Source: Paragonimus westermani
Lineage: Eukaryota > Platyhelminthes > Trematoda > Plagiorchiida > Troglotrematidae
Direction of reading: 5' to 3'
DNA length: 64,000 nt
Assembly (NCBI GenBank): GCA_008508345.1
Contig: QNGE01003004.1
Coordinates: 9,296-73,295 of the forward strand
Of the stretch, positions 12,560 to 22,997 are shown piece after piece. The notes beneath the pieces are model-generated. The model searched no databases and had not been told where the DNA came from. It was given only the letters and a program-made list of their open reading frames with translations. Numbering within the stretch: the stretch's first letter is position 1; each line of letters opens with the position of its first letter. Made by a program: the position numbers and the translations under genes.

Positions 12560-12784
12560 AGTGCCTTGCAAGTCGCTGGACTACCCGCAGCGACAAAATG
12601 GCGCAGAGCGCACAGACTCGGTAGGTGGATTACATCTAACACACAAACGAACAATCACAGACCACTCGTTGCCGAAGTTCGAGACCGCAACATTCGGGAT
12701 CTGGAACTACCTAAAGCTTGCACGATAGCTCAGAGGATGCCACGCTTAAGGGTCAAAGGAGACAGCCACGGAGGGCAAATTTGA
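12560..12784 (+). pseudogene. ORF1 remnant of the CR1-like LINE
   Basis: The translation contains RRAHRLGRWITSN, PRPLVAEV-like and KACTIAQRM-like segments. These recall the basic C-terminal nucleic-acid-binding block of trematode LINE ORF1 proteins, where RLG-rPRPLvV is followed by a row of aliphatic residues. No zinc knuckle was seen. Frames upstream (12124-12420) are interrupted. The assignment rests on position before the endonuclease and on this loose motif. Confidence 0.45.
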
Positions 12785-13041
12785 CTCATATGTGGTGATG
12801 TCGGCTGCACCAAGAGTCATAAATGAGCGGGTTGGCTTAAGCCTGGGTCAGGAAGCAAAACGCAGCGCTAAGAGAACAAGACGACGGTGGTACAGCCTTG
12901 AAGAGTCAAACACCAAAAAGAAAAATGGCTTAAAGCGGGCTGGTTCTTATCCTTATATCCCGAAATCGGATCTGTCCCTCGGAGGAAACCTCTGAGGGAT
13001 TAGCTACGACCAAATGGCGAAGTAGGCTGAAGTCCAGATCA

Positions 13042-14508
13042 TTGGAACTGAAATGCATGCCAGAAAATATATGCAATTTGCTTAACAAGAAATACGAGCT
13101 GCAAACAACTGTCCACTCCATAGACATTTGCTTCCTCACAGAAACCTGGCTCAAAGAAGGAACAGATCTGGGGAATTGGGCACGAGGTTTCCAATGGTAT
13201 CGCGGGGACCGTAGCAACGCAGTCAGAGGCGGCTGCTTATTGTTGATCAAACCTTCCATAAGGCAGCCTCCCGTGAACTATAACTGCGATTGTGTGGGTG
13301 TTCAAACCGCTGTTGGCCTACTTCACGTCAACCCTCCATCGATGGTCTTCGGGGTTTACCGTAGTCCGGATGCAACACTAGAGGAAGGCGAAGTGTTACT
13401 GGAATCATTCCAACCAGCTTGTCAATCAAGCTGCCGCCTGCTCGTTCTGGGAGATTTTAATGCTCCTAAAGTCACCAGCTCATCAGGATCTGTTAGTGGT
13501 AGAGGGTTTGATCACAAACTGTTTGACCTAGTCAACAGATCCACACCAACACAGCAAGTGAGAGTAGTCACGAGATCCCGACCCGGTCAGAGGGCCTCAG
13601 TGCTGGGCATGATCCTAACTCGGCACAGCACGGACGTCACTACCGTGTTGCCTGCAGCACCACTAGGAAACAGTGATCACGCAACGATTTGTTTTTCTCT
13701 CCAGTGTTCCCCGTCAGTCTATAAGCTTAACCTAGCACGAGATATTGAACAGAACCCCAAGAGGTTTTATGGTTATGCTCGGTCCAGGTCCTCTTTAAGA
13801 AAGGAAATTGGAGCCACGCTCTCCTATAACGGGGAAATCATATCGACTAACAAGGGCATAGCGGACGCGTTTATGACACAGTTTCAAAGCGTTCATTGCT
13901 CAGACAACGAGGCACCGGAGCCCCAGCCTAATTCCGCGAGCGTGCTCATAGTGGATCAAGTCATTAGGTCCCACAAAGTTGAGCAAGCGTTATCCAAGCT
14001 AAACAGCACAAAGTCCGCAGGACCTGACTACATTAATCCGGCAGTCCTGAAATCTTCGGCCAAATTGTTGGCGTCACCATTTGCTCAACTGTTCAATCTC
14101 ACATAAAAAACAGGGATAGTGGTGAGAGACTGGAAAGAAGCCATTGTAATTCCCATCTTCAAAGACGGTAACCGATCAGAAGTTGGAAAGTACCGACCAG
14201 CAAGCCTGACTAGTGTTGTCAGCAAACTTTTTTCACGAATATTACGAGAGAGAATCTGTAAGTTTCTCTGTGAACAGAAATTCTTCCGAGCTCTTCAGCA
14301 TGGCTTCTCAAGAGGGCGATCTTGTCTTACTAATTCACTAACTTTTTTAGACACTGCCACGGAGAAACTGGATGAAGGAGAAGTGGTAGAGGTGAGCTAT
14401 CTGGACTTTCAGAAGGCCTTCGATTCTGTAAATCACGAGCTTCTTGCTGGAAACTCCGAGAAGCTGGAATTTCTGCTAGAATCTGCGGACGGATACAGGT
14501 GTTTTTAG
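13042..14508 (+). pseudogene. LINE ORF2: APE endonuclease plus reverse transcriptase (broken)
   Basis: Endonuclease motifs appear in order: FLTETWL (residues about 30-36, with the catalytic Glu), VFGVYRSP (about 107), LVLGDFNAP (about 133-141) and NSDHATI (about 212-218). The RT begins with KSAGPDYINPAVL (about residue 330). After the stop at 14104-14106 the same frame continues with DWKEAIVIPIFKDG and KYRPASLTSVVSKL. Motif A SYLDFQKAFDSVNHELL follows at about 14395-14445. The frame ends at a TAG in 14506-14508; the next RT block (VRVGG, SGVPQESFLSP, YLND) is in another frame at 14510-14640. Few lesions suggest a relatively young copy. The ATG at 13042 is not necessarily the original start, because the frame is open slightly upstream. 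Confidence 0.85.
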
Positions 14509-14724
14509 TTGGAAGGTCGTGTAGAGTGAGAGTAGGAGGGGTACCGTCGGACAAAGGCTCTCCGTTAAGTGGAGTTCCTCAGGAATCCTTCCTCTCCCCT
14601 CGGATTTTCCTGGTTTACTTAAACGACCAGACCAACGACTTAGTCTGCCAATGTTATATATATATGCAGACGATATAAAGCTGGTCGGGAGTTCGTCGGA
14701 CTCGACCGCTCTTCAAGGGGACAG

Positions 14725-15115
14725 TCTGGAAATTTGCGTCTTCTGCTCAAAATAGCATCTGGAATATGTGATCCATTGCTTAGCTGGTTTTCTTCATATC
14801 TTACAGGCCGCACACAAACAGTGAAAATAGGAGTCATTAGCTCAACGTTCAGACCAGTTACTAGTGGGGTGATACAAGGAAGTGTTCTGGGACCGTTACT
14901 CTTTCTCATATATATATAAACGATATACGTAAAATTATCGAGCATGGAAAACTACTCCTATTCGCTGATGATATCAAACTTGTTTACAGCTCCCTTCCTG
15001 GCAATTTAAATCCATGTTTAGAAAATATACGAAAGGACTTCATGTCATTAGAGATTTAGTGTCAAACTTGGCTGATGACATTTTCAGCCAATAGATCCAC
15101 TATCGTTGTGCGTGG
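14725..15115 (+). mobile_element. Second CR1-like LINE fragment fused to the first
   Basis: This fragment translates to LLSWFSSYLTGRTQTVKI, a well-preserved motif B block GVIQGSVLGPLLFLIYI, a stop in a TATATA run, then NDIRKIIEHGK, an intact LFADDIKLVY box and LNPCLENIRKD. It resumes upstream of the point where the preceding element ends, so the RT palm is encoded twice in a row by two families. It is closest to the 3.2-5.5 kb copy (shared LLSW, GRTQTV and LNPCLEN blocks). The 3' end fades near 15115. Confidence 0.8.
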
Positions 15116-15949
15116 TTCTTTTTTTCTTGTTTGCTTGTTTTTATTGACCGAATCATTGTCATGAGGAAAGAGTCGGTGAACAAGAACCGCGCAGCCTGTA
15201 TATGGGGTGTACTGTATTTCAATTATGTTAATATGCAACCATATCCTTTTTCAACTGTTCCACTTTTTTTACTCTCCGACTGGACCAGGATGACCCAAAC
15301 CGACATGTGAGAATAGATGCTAACCGGGTAAATTTCCCATGCAAAGGAGGTGATCTATCAATTTTATGCTGGTTGTCATAGTCTAGCGTTGATAAGAAAC
15401 ACGTCAGCATATGAGTTTTCAACCGTTCACAATCTGAAACATTTGACAAATTGATGCAAGCACATGGGCCTTCTGAGCATCACCATTCTCCAGACGAATG
15501 CGCTGGAAAATAATTGGTGAAACTTGAGGCGCTTTGGGCAGTAAGACAGAGAGTTGTGGGTTGAATTCCTGCAGAGTCGACAGTTTTTTGCACATCTGGG
15601 AGAGATGGTGAATTGCGGCTGGATGCATTTTTGAAGTAAGGCCTTCTTTAGATATCTCCCTCTCTATATGACCACAGAAGTTAGACAGAATTCGCCTTCA
15701 GCTGTGTTATCCACCAAGTAACTACGTCGGCTGATTCTAACGCAAAAGACGTCGAACTGCTTACCTTCACTGTGCCATTTTGGTGGTTGGCTTTCTTCAA
15801 AAACCAATGAGTTTTAAACCAAGTAACTCAAGCGGTGGCTTTTGACGGGTTATGCTAATCAGAATACGTGTAACAAACCCCACTAATCCATCAGATTTGC
15901 CCGAAATATTCAATTGCAATACAGCCTATCACAGCCCAACAACTGCGGA
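15116..15949. other. Unannotated; may hold more of the BEL/Pao relic
   Basis: Minus-strand frames at 15449-15228 and 15628-15419 look moderately protein-like and follow the BEL/Pao RNase H relic in the right direction. I could not match them to a conserved motif. Confidence 0.35.
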
Positions 15950-16455
15950 ACGTTCATTAGGTTCATACATGCTGGTCCATATATCCCGGCAGTTGCTGGA
16001 GGTATTTGAACAATGCAACCACCTCTCTACGTAAAGCACACTCCCCATACAACGTGGCGGGGACTATGACATGATCTGCGTTTCCAATAGTGTGGGTTAG
16101 GGCCAGTGCTTTTGATAACAACAAAAGTAAAAAACGTTCACCGTTGTCGTTCCTGGAGCAAACGTAGAAGGTTACGCTGTGTAGTGTTTCAGATGCGTCA
16201 CAGAATACGTTGGATATGAATTCACCTTTCGTAAACTCCCCGACCTTACACATCTAGAGACCCACATTTCACAAAGTTTGTGCGGATGTTTTAACCAGCC
16301 GTGTCACTCTCTACTGAGTAGGTCATCCTACCACGGCGTCATGCGGTACAACTCACAGCAGTATCCATCGCGGCTCTATCCATGGGTCAACAAAACCAAG
16401 GGGAGCGTACAAGCTGAAGATAGTTGAGAGGATCTCTTCTTGTGGAGGGTTTCTA
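15950..16455 (-). mobile_element. BEL/Pao LTR-retrotransposon pol relic
   Basis: On the minus strand the RT-to-RNase H connection reads EEILSTIFSLYAPLGFVDP at about 16445-16385, matching the Pao hallmark ILSTVSSLYDPLGF. After a stop-containing gap, 16253-15963 reads VFCDASETLHSVTFYVCSRN (RNase H-like FxDAS block), LLLSKALA, TIGNADHVIVP and ECALRREVVAL. This corresponds to the K-A-xxP-ixi-PRLEL-a segment of Pao elements. LTRs and other pol domains were not found. Confidence 0.65.
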
Positions 16456-18755
16456 GGGAGTTTGGAGCTTACATTGGTTTGGCGTTCCTCTGTGTCCCGC
16501 TTGATACACAACTTGAGCTCGGTTGGTAACCTGTCATCACCAATTTATCACACACTGAGAGCTAGTCCAAAAAACGATATCACCAAAAACTTCGCGGTCA
16601 TTCGACAGCCGTTTGTTTGGGCGGAATTATCCTATGAACAGCAACAACTTTAAACTGCGAATAAAGCTGGTTGCCGAGTATGCACCTGGCAGGAAGGATA
16701 GGCAGACTTTAACGTAAAATTCCTCATGGTGAGCCTGACGCAAGCTCTCAGCACACATGCTTGAATGCGAAGTGAACAATTCTGGGTAACTCCTCAGGTG
16801 TAATGCCTCAAGTGTTGGGCTGAAGCTCAACATTGTAGATATTTCTGGCGGGCACGAGCGACAAGGGATGTTTTCAATATGCTTTGTCGAGTAAAACCTC
16901 CTGCAGTAAAAATTGGAGTTGTGTGTAATTACCTGGCACAAACTGTGCTATATATAATCAGTCCTGAACTAACCAACGAAATGCTGTAAGTTATAGGTGA
17001 AGAAAAACAGGCATGCGCGCATAGCGCTACGACCGAACCCTCCAAGAATGACGCGCGGGAAAATAAACATCGATTTCAAAACCAGGCCTTATCAAATATT
17101 TCAAAGTAGGATTGGGTGAACAATAAAATATGCGAAATGAACGGGTAAATACCTCAACCGTGGTAGTCACTTTTAGCAGTAAAATCCTGTAACCGCACAG
17201 GTCGATCGCACATAGATGAATAAATAGTACGGCGTGAATGCACGAAGATAACTCACAAGCTTCGCTGAAAAATCACTCAAGAGAGAATAAGCCGGCCTCT
17301 TTGGAGGCGCGCCAAAGTACCGCAAGCGGACTACACAGTGGCTCCCGGACTGACAAAAAATTGCTATTTGGTTATGTTCCGTTGGGTTGCAAAATGGGGA
17401 GAGGTTTATACGGAGAGACCACAGAAAATTTGCGCATCAGAAATATGTAGAAAGACTTTCAACGAGTTCGGAGACCGTGAGATACACAACGCGCCCACAG
17501 TCCCTCCTAATATTTGTTCCATATGGATGATATTAGGTTCATATAGCTCCCCTGACGGACCCTCTGAAGGTATTTACAGCATACTCCTCCAGGCTCCACT
17601 TTAACACATGTGACCAATGTGCACCACGCCCACCCCTTCCACCATGGTAGCTGCGTCAACCGGAGTTGAATGTGTCCAGTTCCCCATGCCCCCAGAATTT
17701 ACCTCTAGCGCAGTCGAAACGTCTGGCAGTTCTAAAGATCAGCTTTTAAGGGCCCACCTCGGGGCAGTGGCAAACAAGGCATGGAATATGCATGCCGTCA
17801 CCAATCGCTCGTTCTGCTGGTGTCCTCGATCAGGATTCTCTCAGAAAAGCCCAGCGACGCAAAACAAGCACTGGAATTTTTTACCAGGTTTCACGAAGAT
17901 AGTCCGGATTAACCCGAGAAACATTGCAAAATAAAGCCGGCGGACCAACGGTTTCCCGGAGTTGGATCGGATGGGACCAACTGGAAAACTCCTGTCTGAA
18001 TGTTTGCTTATCAAGTTGCTCACTTTCGTCGAAGGTAAAGGGACGGAAACTAATCCCGTATGTAGAGTTACCGAAAGGGGACTCCCTGTTGACTAATATA
18101 TCACACCAATACGTCAGCTTTCTGAAAGTCCTTCAAAAACTTGAGCCGCGAATTTGCTTCAAAAAGCAACAAGTGACTCCAAGACTAACTGATAAGGCGA
18201 ATATTGGAGAGAAGAGTTGCAACACAAGGTCGGTAGGCGTATGTATTTTTTATTGACTCACACGTACCAAATTTACAATAAAGTGAATCATTTTTCATGG
18301 TAACCAAGTAAACGAGTGAGTTACCCGTCGGCCTTCTGGGATAGGTAACTATGGTGAGAGAACAGTCACATTTACTGCCAACTGTTTTTGAACGCAGACG
18401 GCTACCTTGAAGCGATCGATTGCGACCGCTTCGAAAGCCATAGGAATTTTGCAACAAAATGGCTTACCAGGATTTCGAATACACAGGCTAGAGAAGTGGT
18501 ATGTCTGCTGCTCAGGACACGCCGAGCGACTCGTGAAAATTAGAACAATCCTCAGTAACATTGCTGCTTCTCGTCAACACGGACTTTGCATCCACTTAAG
18601 CTGACGTTCCTTCGTCCTGGAGATGAAGCATATCCAGGCTCGGCTAACGCAACTTCTTTCACAGTTACACAAAAGACGGTGAACAGATTGCGAAAAAGCA
18701 CCGGTCGGCTGGTCTCATCTGATTGTAGGTATTGGTAGCCCCTAGGTCCGAGAGG
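16456..18755. other. Unannotated; no supported gene
   Basis: Several frames of 60-110 codons overlap on both strands (16627-16941, 17338-17934, 17924-18256, 18185-18604). None has a domain, signal peptide or consistent splice sites. Confidence 0.4.
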
Positions 18756-19838
18756 TTATGCAAAGCTCACTTGCATTAAATGTTCATTTAAGTGGTTTTC
18801 TTGTTTGTTGTTCTTTTCCGGTGCGTGGCGTGAGCACCATCTAAATGCAGCGCTATGTGGACCCCCACTCCTATAGCGATCACCTTTTTGCCGTTGTGCT
18901 TTTCTAGGGACTTTTAGAACGCAGTCTCTTGGTGGTAGAACAGAAGTGGTCAAGTCCTGTTCCTCCGCTGGATTGTCTTTAGCGTAGAGTAGTCTTGCTG
19001 GTGCAAATAAAGTATTCATCAGTGTTTGCTTTTGTTGAACCGGAACAAGGGTTTCGAAGTTTGGGCACCGATCAGACCACGTTGGTTTCTTATAGATGAC
19101 ACCCTCAATACAGCCATCTACCCGGTGACCTACGAGTATGTCTAGAAATGGTCGGCAGTGGCTGAGTCCACATTCGCACGTAACCTTCAGGTTAGGACGA
19201 CAAATATTTAGCCGTTGCGCCAGGTTGTCTATTACCCATTTAGATCGACGGAATAATAATGTCATCGGAGAAACGCTCGTATCGCAACAAGCTCCCTATC
19301 TCCGTTGCACATATATTAGCAAGAAAAGTTTGCTGGGGTAAGACCTAATTGAATTCCTGTGACTACCAAAACCCATCTGACAATAATGCTTCCGCCAAAA
19401 CGAAAACGGACAGAGCAGCAAATTTTCCTGCGGTCTTTTGGTCAGGGGTGGAAACCTAATAAGATTCAACTCGACAATCCCACAAATATACCTCATTCGT
19501 TCTGCGCAGGAGAACTTTGAAAACGTTGAGTAACCGTCTAAACAACGCCTCAGTACGTTAGGAAAATTTTTTTCTAAGCCACTGATCAATTCAGAAGAAC
19601 CTTTAATGAAATGAGGCTGAAAATGTTGTCTTGGCTCAGTCCAGAGGGCAAATAATTTACATGTCAGCTTATGGTGGGAAAGCGTGTTACAGTTCAAATT
19701 GGCCTGAACGACACGGCAGACATGCGTCTTCGGCAGATCACAAACTTGAGATATAGAAGGTCCAAGTAACTTTGGAGATTTATGCCTTACCTTATTAATA
19801 ACTCGCAACCGTGAGAGCAGTTGCAGATATCGCCACAC
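18756..19838 (-). mobile_element. Penelope-like element, reverse transcriptase part
   Basis: On the minus strand the frame at 19838-19296 has GPSISQVCDLPKTH, matching the PLE RT block G-s-xPrLYGLPKTHK, near 19755-19722. It continues with a FIKGSSELI segment (usually IKDSFEFI), VELNLI and ENLLLCPFSF, then a tyrosine block HYCQ. A frameshift moves the next block, LANICATEIGSLLRYERFSDDI, to another frame, with the catalytic Asp-Asp codons at 19266-19261. The frame at 19265-18756 then continues with PFLDILVGHRVDG, YKKPTWSDRCPNFETLVP and QQKQTLMNTL, which is the standard PLE post-palm region. No GIY-YIG domain follows, so the element is truncated or interrupted near 18.75 kb. Confidence 0.85.
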
Positions 19839-22043
19839 GTAAAATTCTATTTTGGTGAAATTGTCCGCTCACCGTATTCGCTAGAACTTCGTTTTTTATT
19901 TAGTATTGACATCTGCACGCACACGCGTCTATCTGGAATAATGGCCCTAGAACGTTTACCTCGTTTAGGTAGTGCTGTGGGTTCAATTCAGGCGAAGCTG
20001 ACGATAGTAGTTCCCGCGATCTGCTGCGACCTAGGAATGAAGACTGCTTAAGGAGCCATCACCCGGGCTTGCGGAAGAACAGTGCAGAAAACTACCAGTC
20101 ACTTCCGTATCGTAAGCATGCACATGCAGCTGCACCGTATCCCGCCTCAGATGCATTACTGAATACATGCAACCATACCTCAACCGTTGCAGACTGACTG
20201 GGCCTTCAGTACCTAGGAGCTTTCGTGTACATTTCAACCGGTCGTGTCAGTCCGAGTGATCTTTTACACTGATTGCGTCCCCCTGCACCGGCCTTTTGTG
20301 ACGAAACTTTTTCAGCAATATCCCTCCCAGTGGCAACCGTGGGATGATAAACCGAAGAAGATCGTATAAGCCGTAAAAACACAAAGTATCTATCTCTGTG
20401 GCTGGTTTATCGGGCCGTGTGAAGACTACAATGATTTGTCCTGCTTCCACTTTACACTTGGTACCCAACAAGTATATGGGCGGCTACCCGTTATCACTTT
20501 CTTCCCTCACACATAGCGGGTTCAGAACAGGCGGAACTATGGAGGATTCTACAGTCATCCGACTGGGTGAAATCACCCTCGATACAAAAAAACGCCAAGC
20601 TGCCAACAAAGTCGACTGCCGAGGATGTACCTGACCGGGAGGACACGCGCCCGTCAAAACGAAATTTCGCACAAACGCTTCAACACGCGCTAACCCCATA
20701 GGTACTATCAAACGTTCCTGTTGTTTACCTCAACGTGAAGTCCGCTAAAATGGGGATGAGGTTAACCTATTTGGATGTACCACCGTCCGATACGCTGAGG
20801 TCCTCTTCACACCACCAAACTATACTCAAGCTTTCACTGCCTGATTCGGGCACACTAGCCTGTAAAGCATCTCATCGTTATCTGCTGAAACTACTGCGAG
20901 ATACATTCAAACTTCAGCAGCACATCTGCAGTTCAAAATTTAATGTTTCGCCTTTGTTGCGGCTGACCGTTCGAGGACGTGGCATGATATCCCACAAGGC
21001 TGTCGAATACCACACGAGGTTTGTTAAGTTCCCTAGCTAAACACAAGCCGGTGTGGCACAGGTCGTCTGCTGACAGGCTGATCGAGATCGCTATTCATAA
21101 GTGCAGTTTGTAAGTAGGAGAATGTATTAGTGTGGCACACCTTAAATCCTATTGTCATCGCGCAACAATAAGTTTCCTCAAAAGCTCGGATGCTTGGGAC
21201 CAAGTATTCGTTCGAGAGGTCAACGATCATCCGCAGCTTTGCCAGATGACGGAACTTTGGATCGATTCTTCTCAACCACTGTTGGAGCTATCTTCTAGGT
21301 TACTGTGGAATGGTTATTCCGAGATTTGTCTCGTCATTGAACCCCGGTTAAACAACTATCTAAGATGCTCCACAATGGCGAAGTCTTCCGGGCAATGCAG
21401 TTTGTGGGAGCGCATGATTTGGCAACCCCGCCCAGCCAAGCAGTGCTTAAATCGCATAAGGCTACTTCCGTCCACTGATTCTTTGATCATATACCCAGTG
21501 AGCTTCTGGGACATCATATATAATCAGTATATTAACCTCTTGTTGGCTAACCTTTCTGAACTCCCTTCACTGCAAACGGTTAGTACGCCCACTCATGTCC
21601 CACAAGAAAGCTACAGACTCGATTGGTGAGTCCTTAATGGTGTGCGCCTCGTCATCATCGAGGATTTCATCCAAAGACAGTGGGAACACTCTGAGCTCTC
21701 CTTCTACACACTTAAAGCCGAATGTACCACTGAGTATCATCAATGTCAGCTGTGACCAAATTTTGGCAGTTTGGTTTCGTTCACCAACCGTCGTGTGTAA
21801 CGTGCTGTCGGAGAACGCTTAAGTTCCAGAACCCGATGGAGTTTTTTTATAAAACAGAACAACCCAAGTACTAGGCACCGTTTACAAAGCTCACTGCAGC
21901 ACAGGCCCAACTGCTACTAGACGAGGGCTCTCACGTCGACTGGCCTTAAAGGTTGTACGTCAAACGAGTACGCTGACCTCGACAACCGTCTTCGCCACGG
22001 AGGATTCTTGTTTGATATTTTGTGGCCTAAATTGGCACATCCG
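19839..22043. other. Unannotated stretch upstream of TIMM13
   Basis: A 165-codon frame at 21132-21629 and several 70-100-codon frames exist, but the opposite strand is also open over parts of them and no motif is visible. Promoter elements for the downstream gene could not be recognised. Confidence 0.35.
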
Positions 22044-22064
22044 ATGAAGTCTCGCGTGGTGAAG

Positions 22065-22349
22065 ATGGATGGCACCCCAAATGGACTAAATTTGAGTTCA
22101 CTGACTACTGCGCGAAAGGAGCAGTTAATGAAGCAAACGAAAGCCGAGGTTGCTCTGGTCAGCGCACAAGAGCTTCTGCAGAAATTGTCGGATATGTGCT
22201 TCAAAAAATGTGTTTCAAAACCAGGAACAACTCTCGACAGTTCCGAGCAAAAGTGTGTTGGTCTATGCATGGATCGGTACGCGGATGCATGGAATCTTGT
22301 TTTGAGAACGTTTGCGTCACGAATTAGACACGAAACGGGAAAATTGTAG
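22065..22349 (+). CDS. TIMM13: Mitochondrial import inner membrane translocase subunit Tim13
   Basis: This is a small TIM chaperone of the mitochondrial intermembrane space. With Tim8, Tim13 forms a hexamer that carries hydrophobic carrier and Tim23-type precursors from the outer-membrane TOM pore to the TIM22 complex. The 94-residue product has both CX3C motifs, C45-FKK-C49 and C64-VGL-C68, which form the two intramolecular disulfides. It also shows the Tim13-type stretches AQELLQKLSD before the first motif, KPG after it, SSEQKC, and CMDRYADAWN after the second. Its length matches metazoan Tim13 (about 95 residues). The ATG at 22065 is chosen because it sits in a good Kozak context (A at -3, G at +4) and gives this length; the in-frame ATG at 22044 has a poor context. 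The coding region is one exon, with no intron seen. The protein has no cleavable presequence, as expected for a Mia40 substrate. Confidence 0.96.
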   Translation: MDGTPNGLNLSSLTTARKEQLMKQTKAEVALVSAQELLQKLSDMCFKKCVSKPGTTLDSSEQKCVGLCMDRYADAWNLVLRTFASRIRHETGKL

Positions 22350-22444
22350 TTCTCCAAACCCTGGTGCTTGCCAGATGTATATATACTTTTCGAAATGGCT
22401 TATTCCTATTAACGAGGTTATGAGAAAGAACCTCAACGGAAAAA

Positions 22445-22450
22445 TTAAAT
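22445..22450 (+). promoter_or_regulatory. Possible poly(A) signal (ATTAAA) for TIMM13
   Basis: ATTAAA lies about 95 bp after the Tim13 stop codon. It is the commonest variant of the eukaryotic poly(A) signal, and no AATAAA is closer. The assignment is by position only. Confidence 0.4.
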
Positions 22451-22923
22451 TATAATTTTATCAGGCCGTTACAAAAAATATCCGCAATGTTCGGGCATAT
22501 CGCGAGATCCTCGAAATTCTTGAGAATTTGAGCGATGAATGACCTCTGGTCGAGAGGTCCGTGCGTTCTCCCTCGGAAGTATATGCGTCCCCACTTCGTC
22601 CACATGGAATAATGGTCGAATTCTTCGCCAACACACCTTCTCCATCCTCCAACCACTGTTTTTTTGAAACGACCTTGAGCGTCAGTCCAGCGATCACCTT
22701 GTGGAGTCCGAATTGATATAACAAATCATTTATTTTGTCGAATTATGCAGACCCCAAGTACTGTTGTCTCAGAACTATGGAACTCGAAGTTTCCTGTCTA
22801 AACTTGAATTTTCCTTTCATTTGATGTCTGCTTTTGTCTATTTTGTTGCTCTATTCACATAGCTGGCTCGTTGTACATTTTTCAAATTTGGTGTTCAAAT
22901 GTGCATATGCTTAAAAATCATTA

Positions 22924-22997
22924 CGCTGATCGCGCTGTCATGAGTGTGTTTCTCACAAATGCGTCGAGAAATATACCATTATTATTATTATTAAAAC
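22924..22997 (+). repeat. LINE/SINE 3'-tail repeat, copy 3
   Basis: This copy shares GATCGCGCTGTC, GTTTCTCACAAATGCGTCG and GAGAAATATACCATTATT with the copies at 704 and 1074, and ends in a perfect (ATT)n run. It is the best preserved of the three. Confidence 0.6.

Larger units (their letters stand above)
12110..14724 (+). mobile_element. CR1-like LINE, near-complete but broken copy
   Basis: This is the best preserved retroelement in the window. Its order is an ORF1 remnant (about 12.1-12.8 kb), an APE endonuclease (13.0-13.7 kb), then an RT (13.95-14.72 kb). The long reading frame from 13042 has one in-frame stop at 14104-14106. It then frameshifts after 14500 and again in a TATATA run just before YADDIKLV at about 14660-14690. 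Sequence homology to this element stops around 14720, directly after the YADD block, where a different CR1 copy begins. Confidence 0.85.

Noticed and set aside
12930..13259. 109-codon minus frame
   Set aside because: It is a shadow of the LINE endonuclease on the plus strand.
21132..21629. 165-codon frame upstream of Tim13
   Set aside because: It has no recognisable domain and the opposite strand is open over its first 140 bp.
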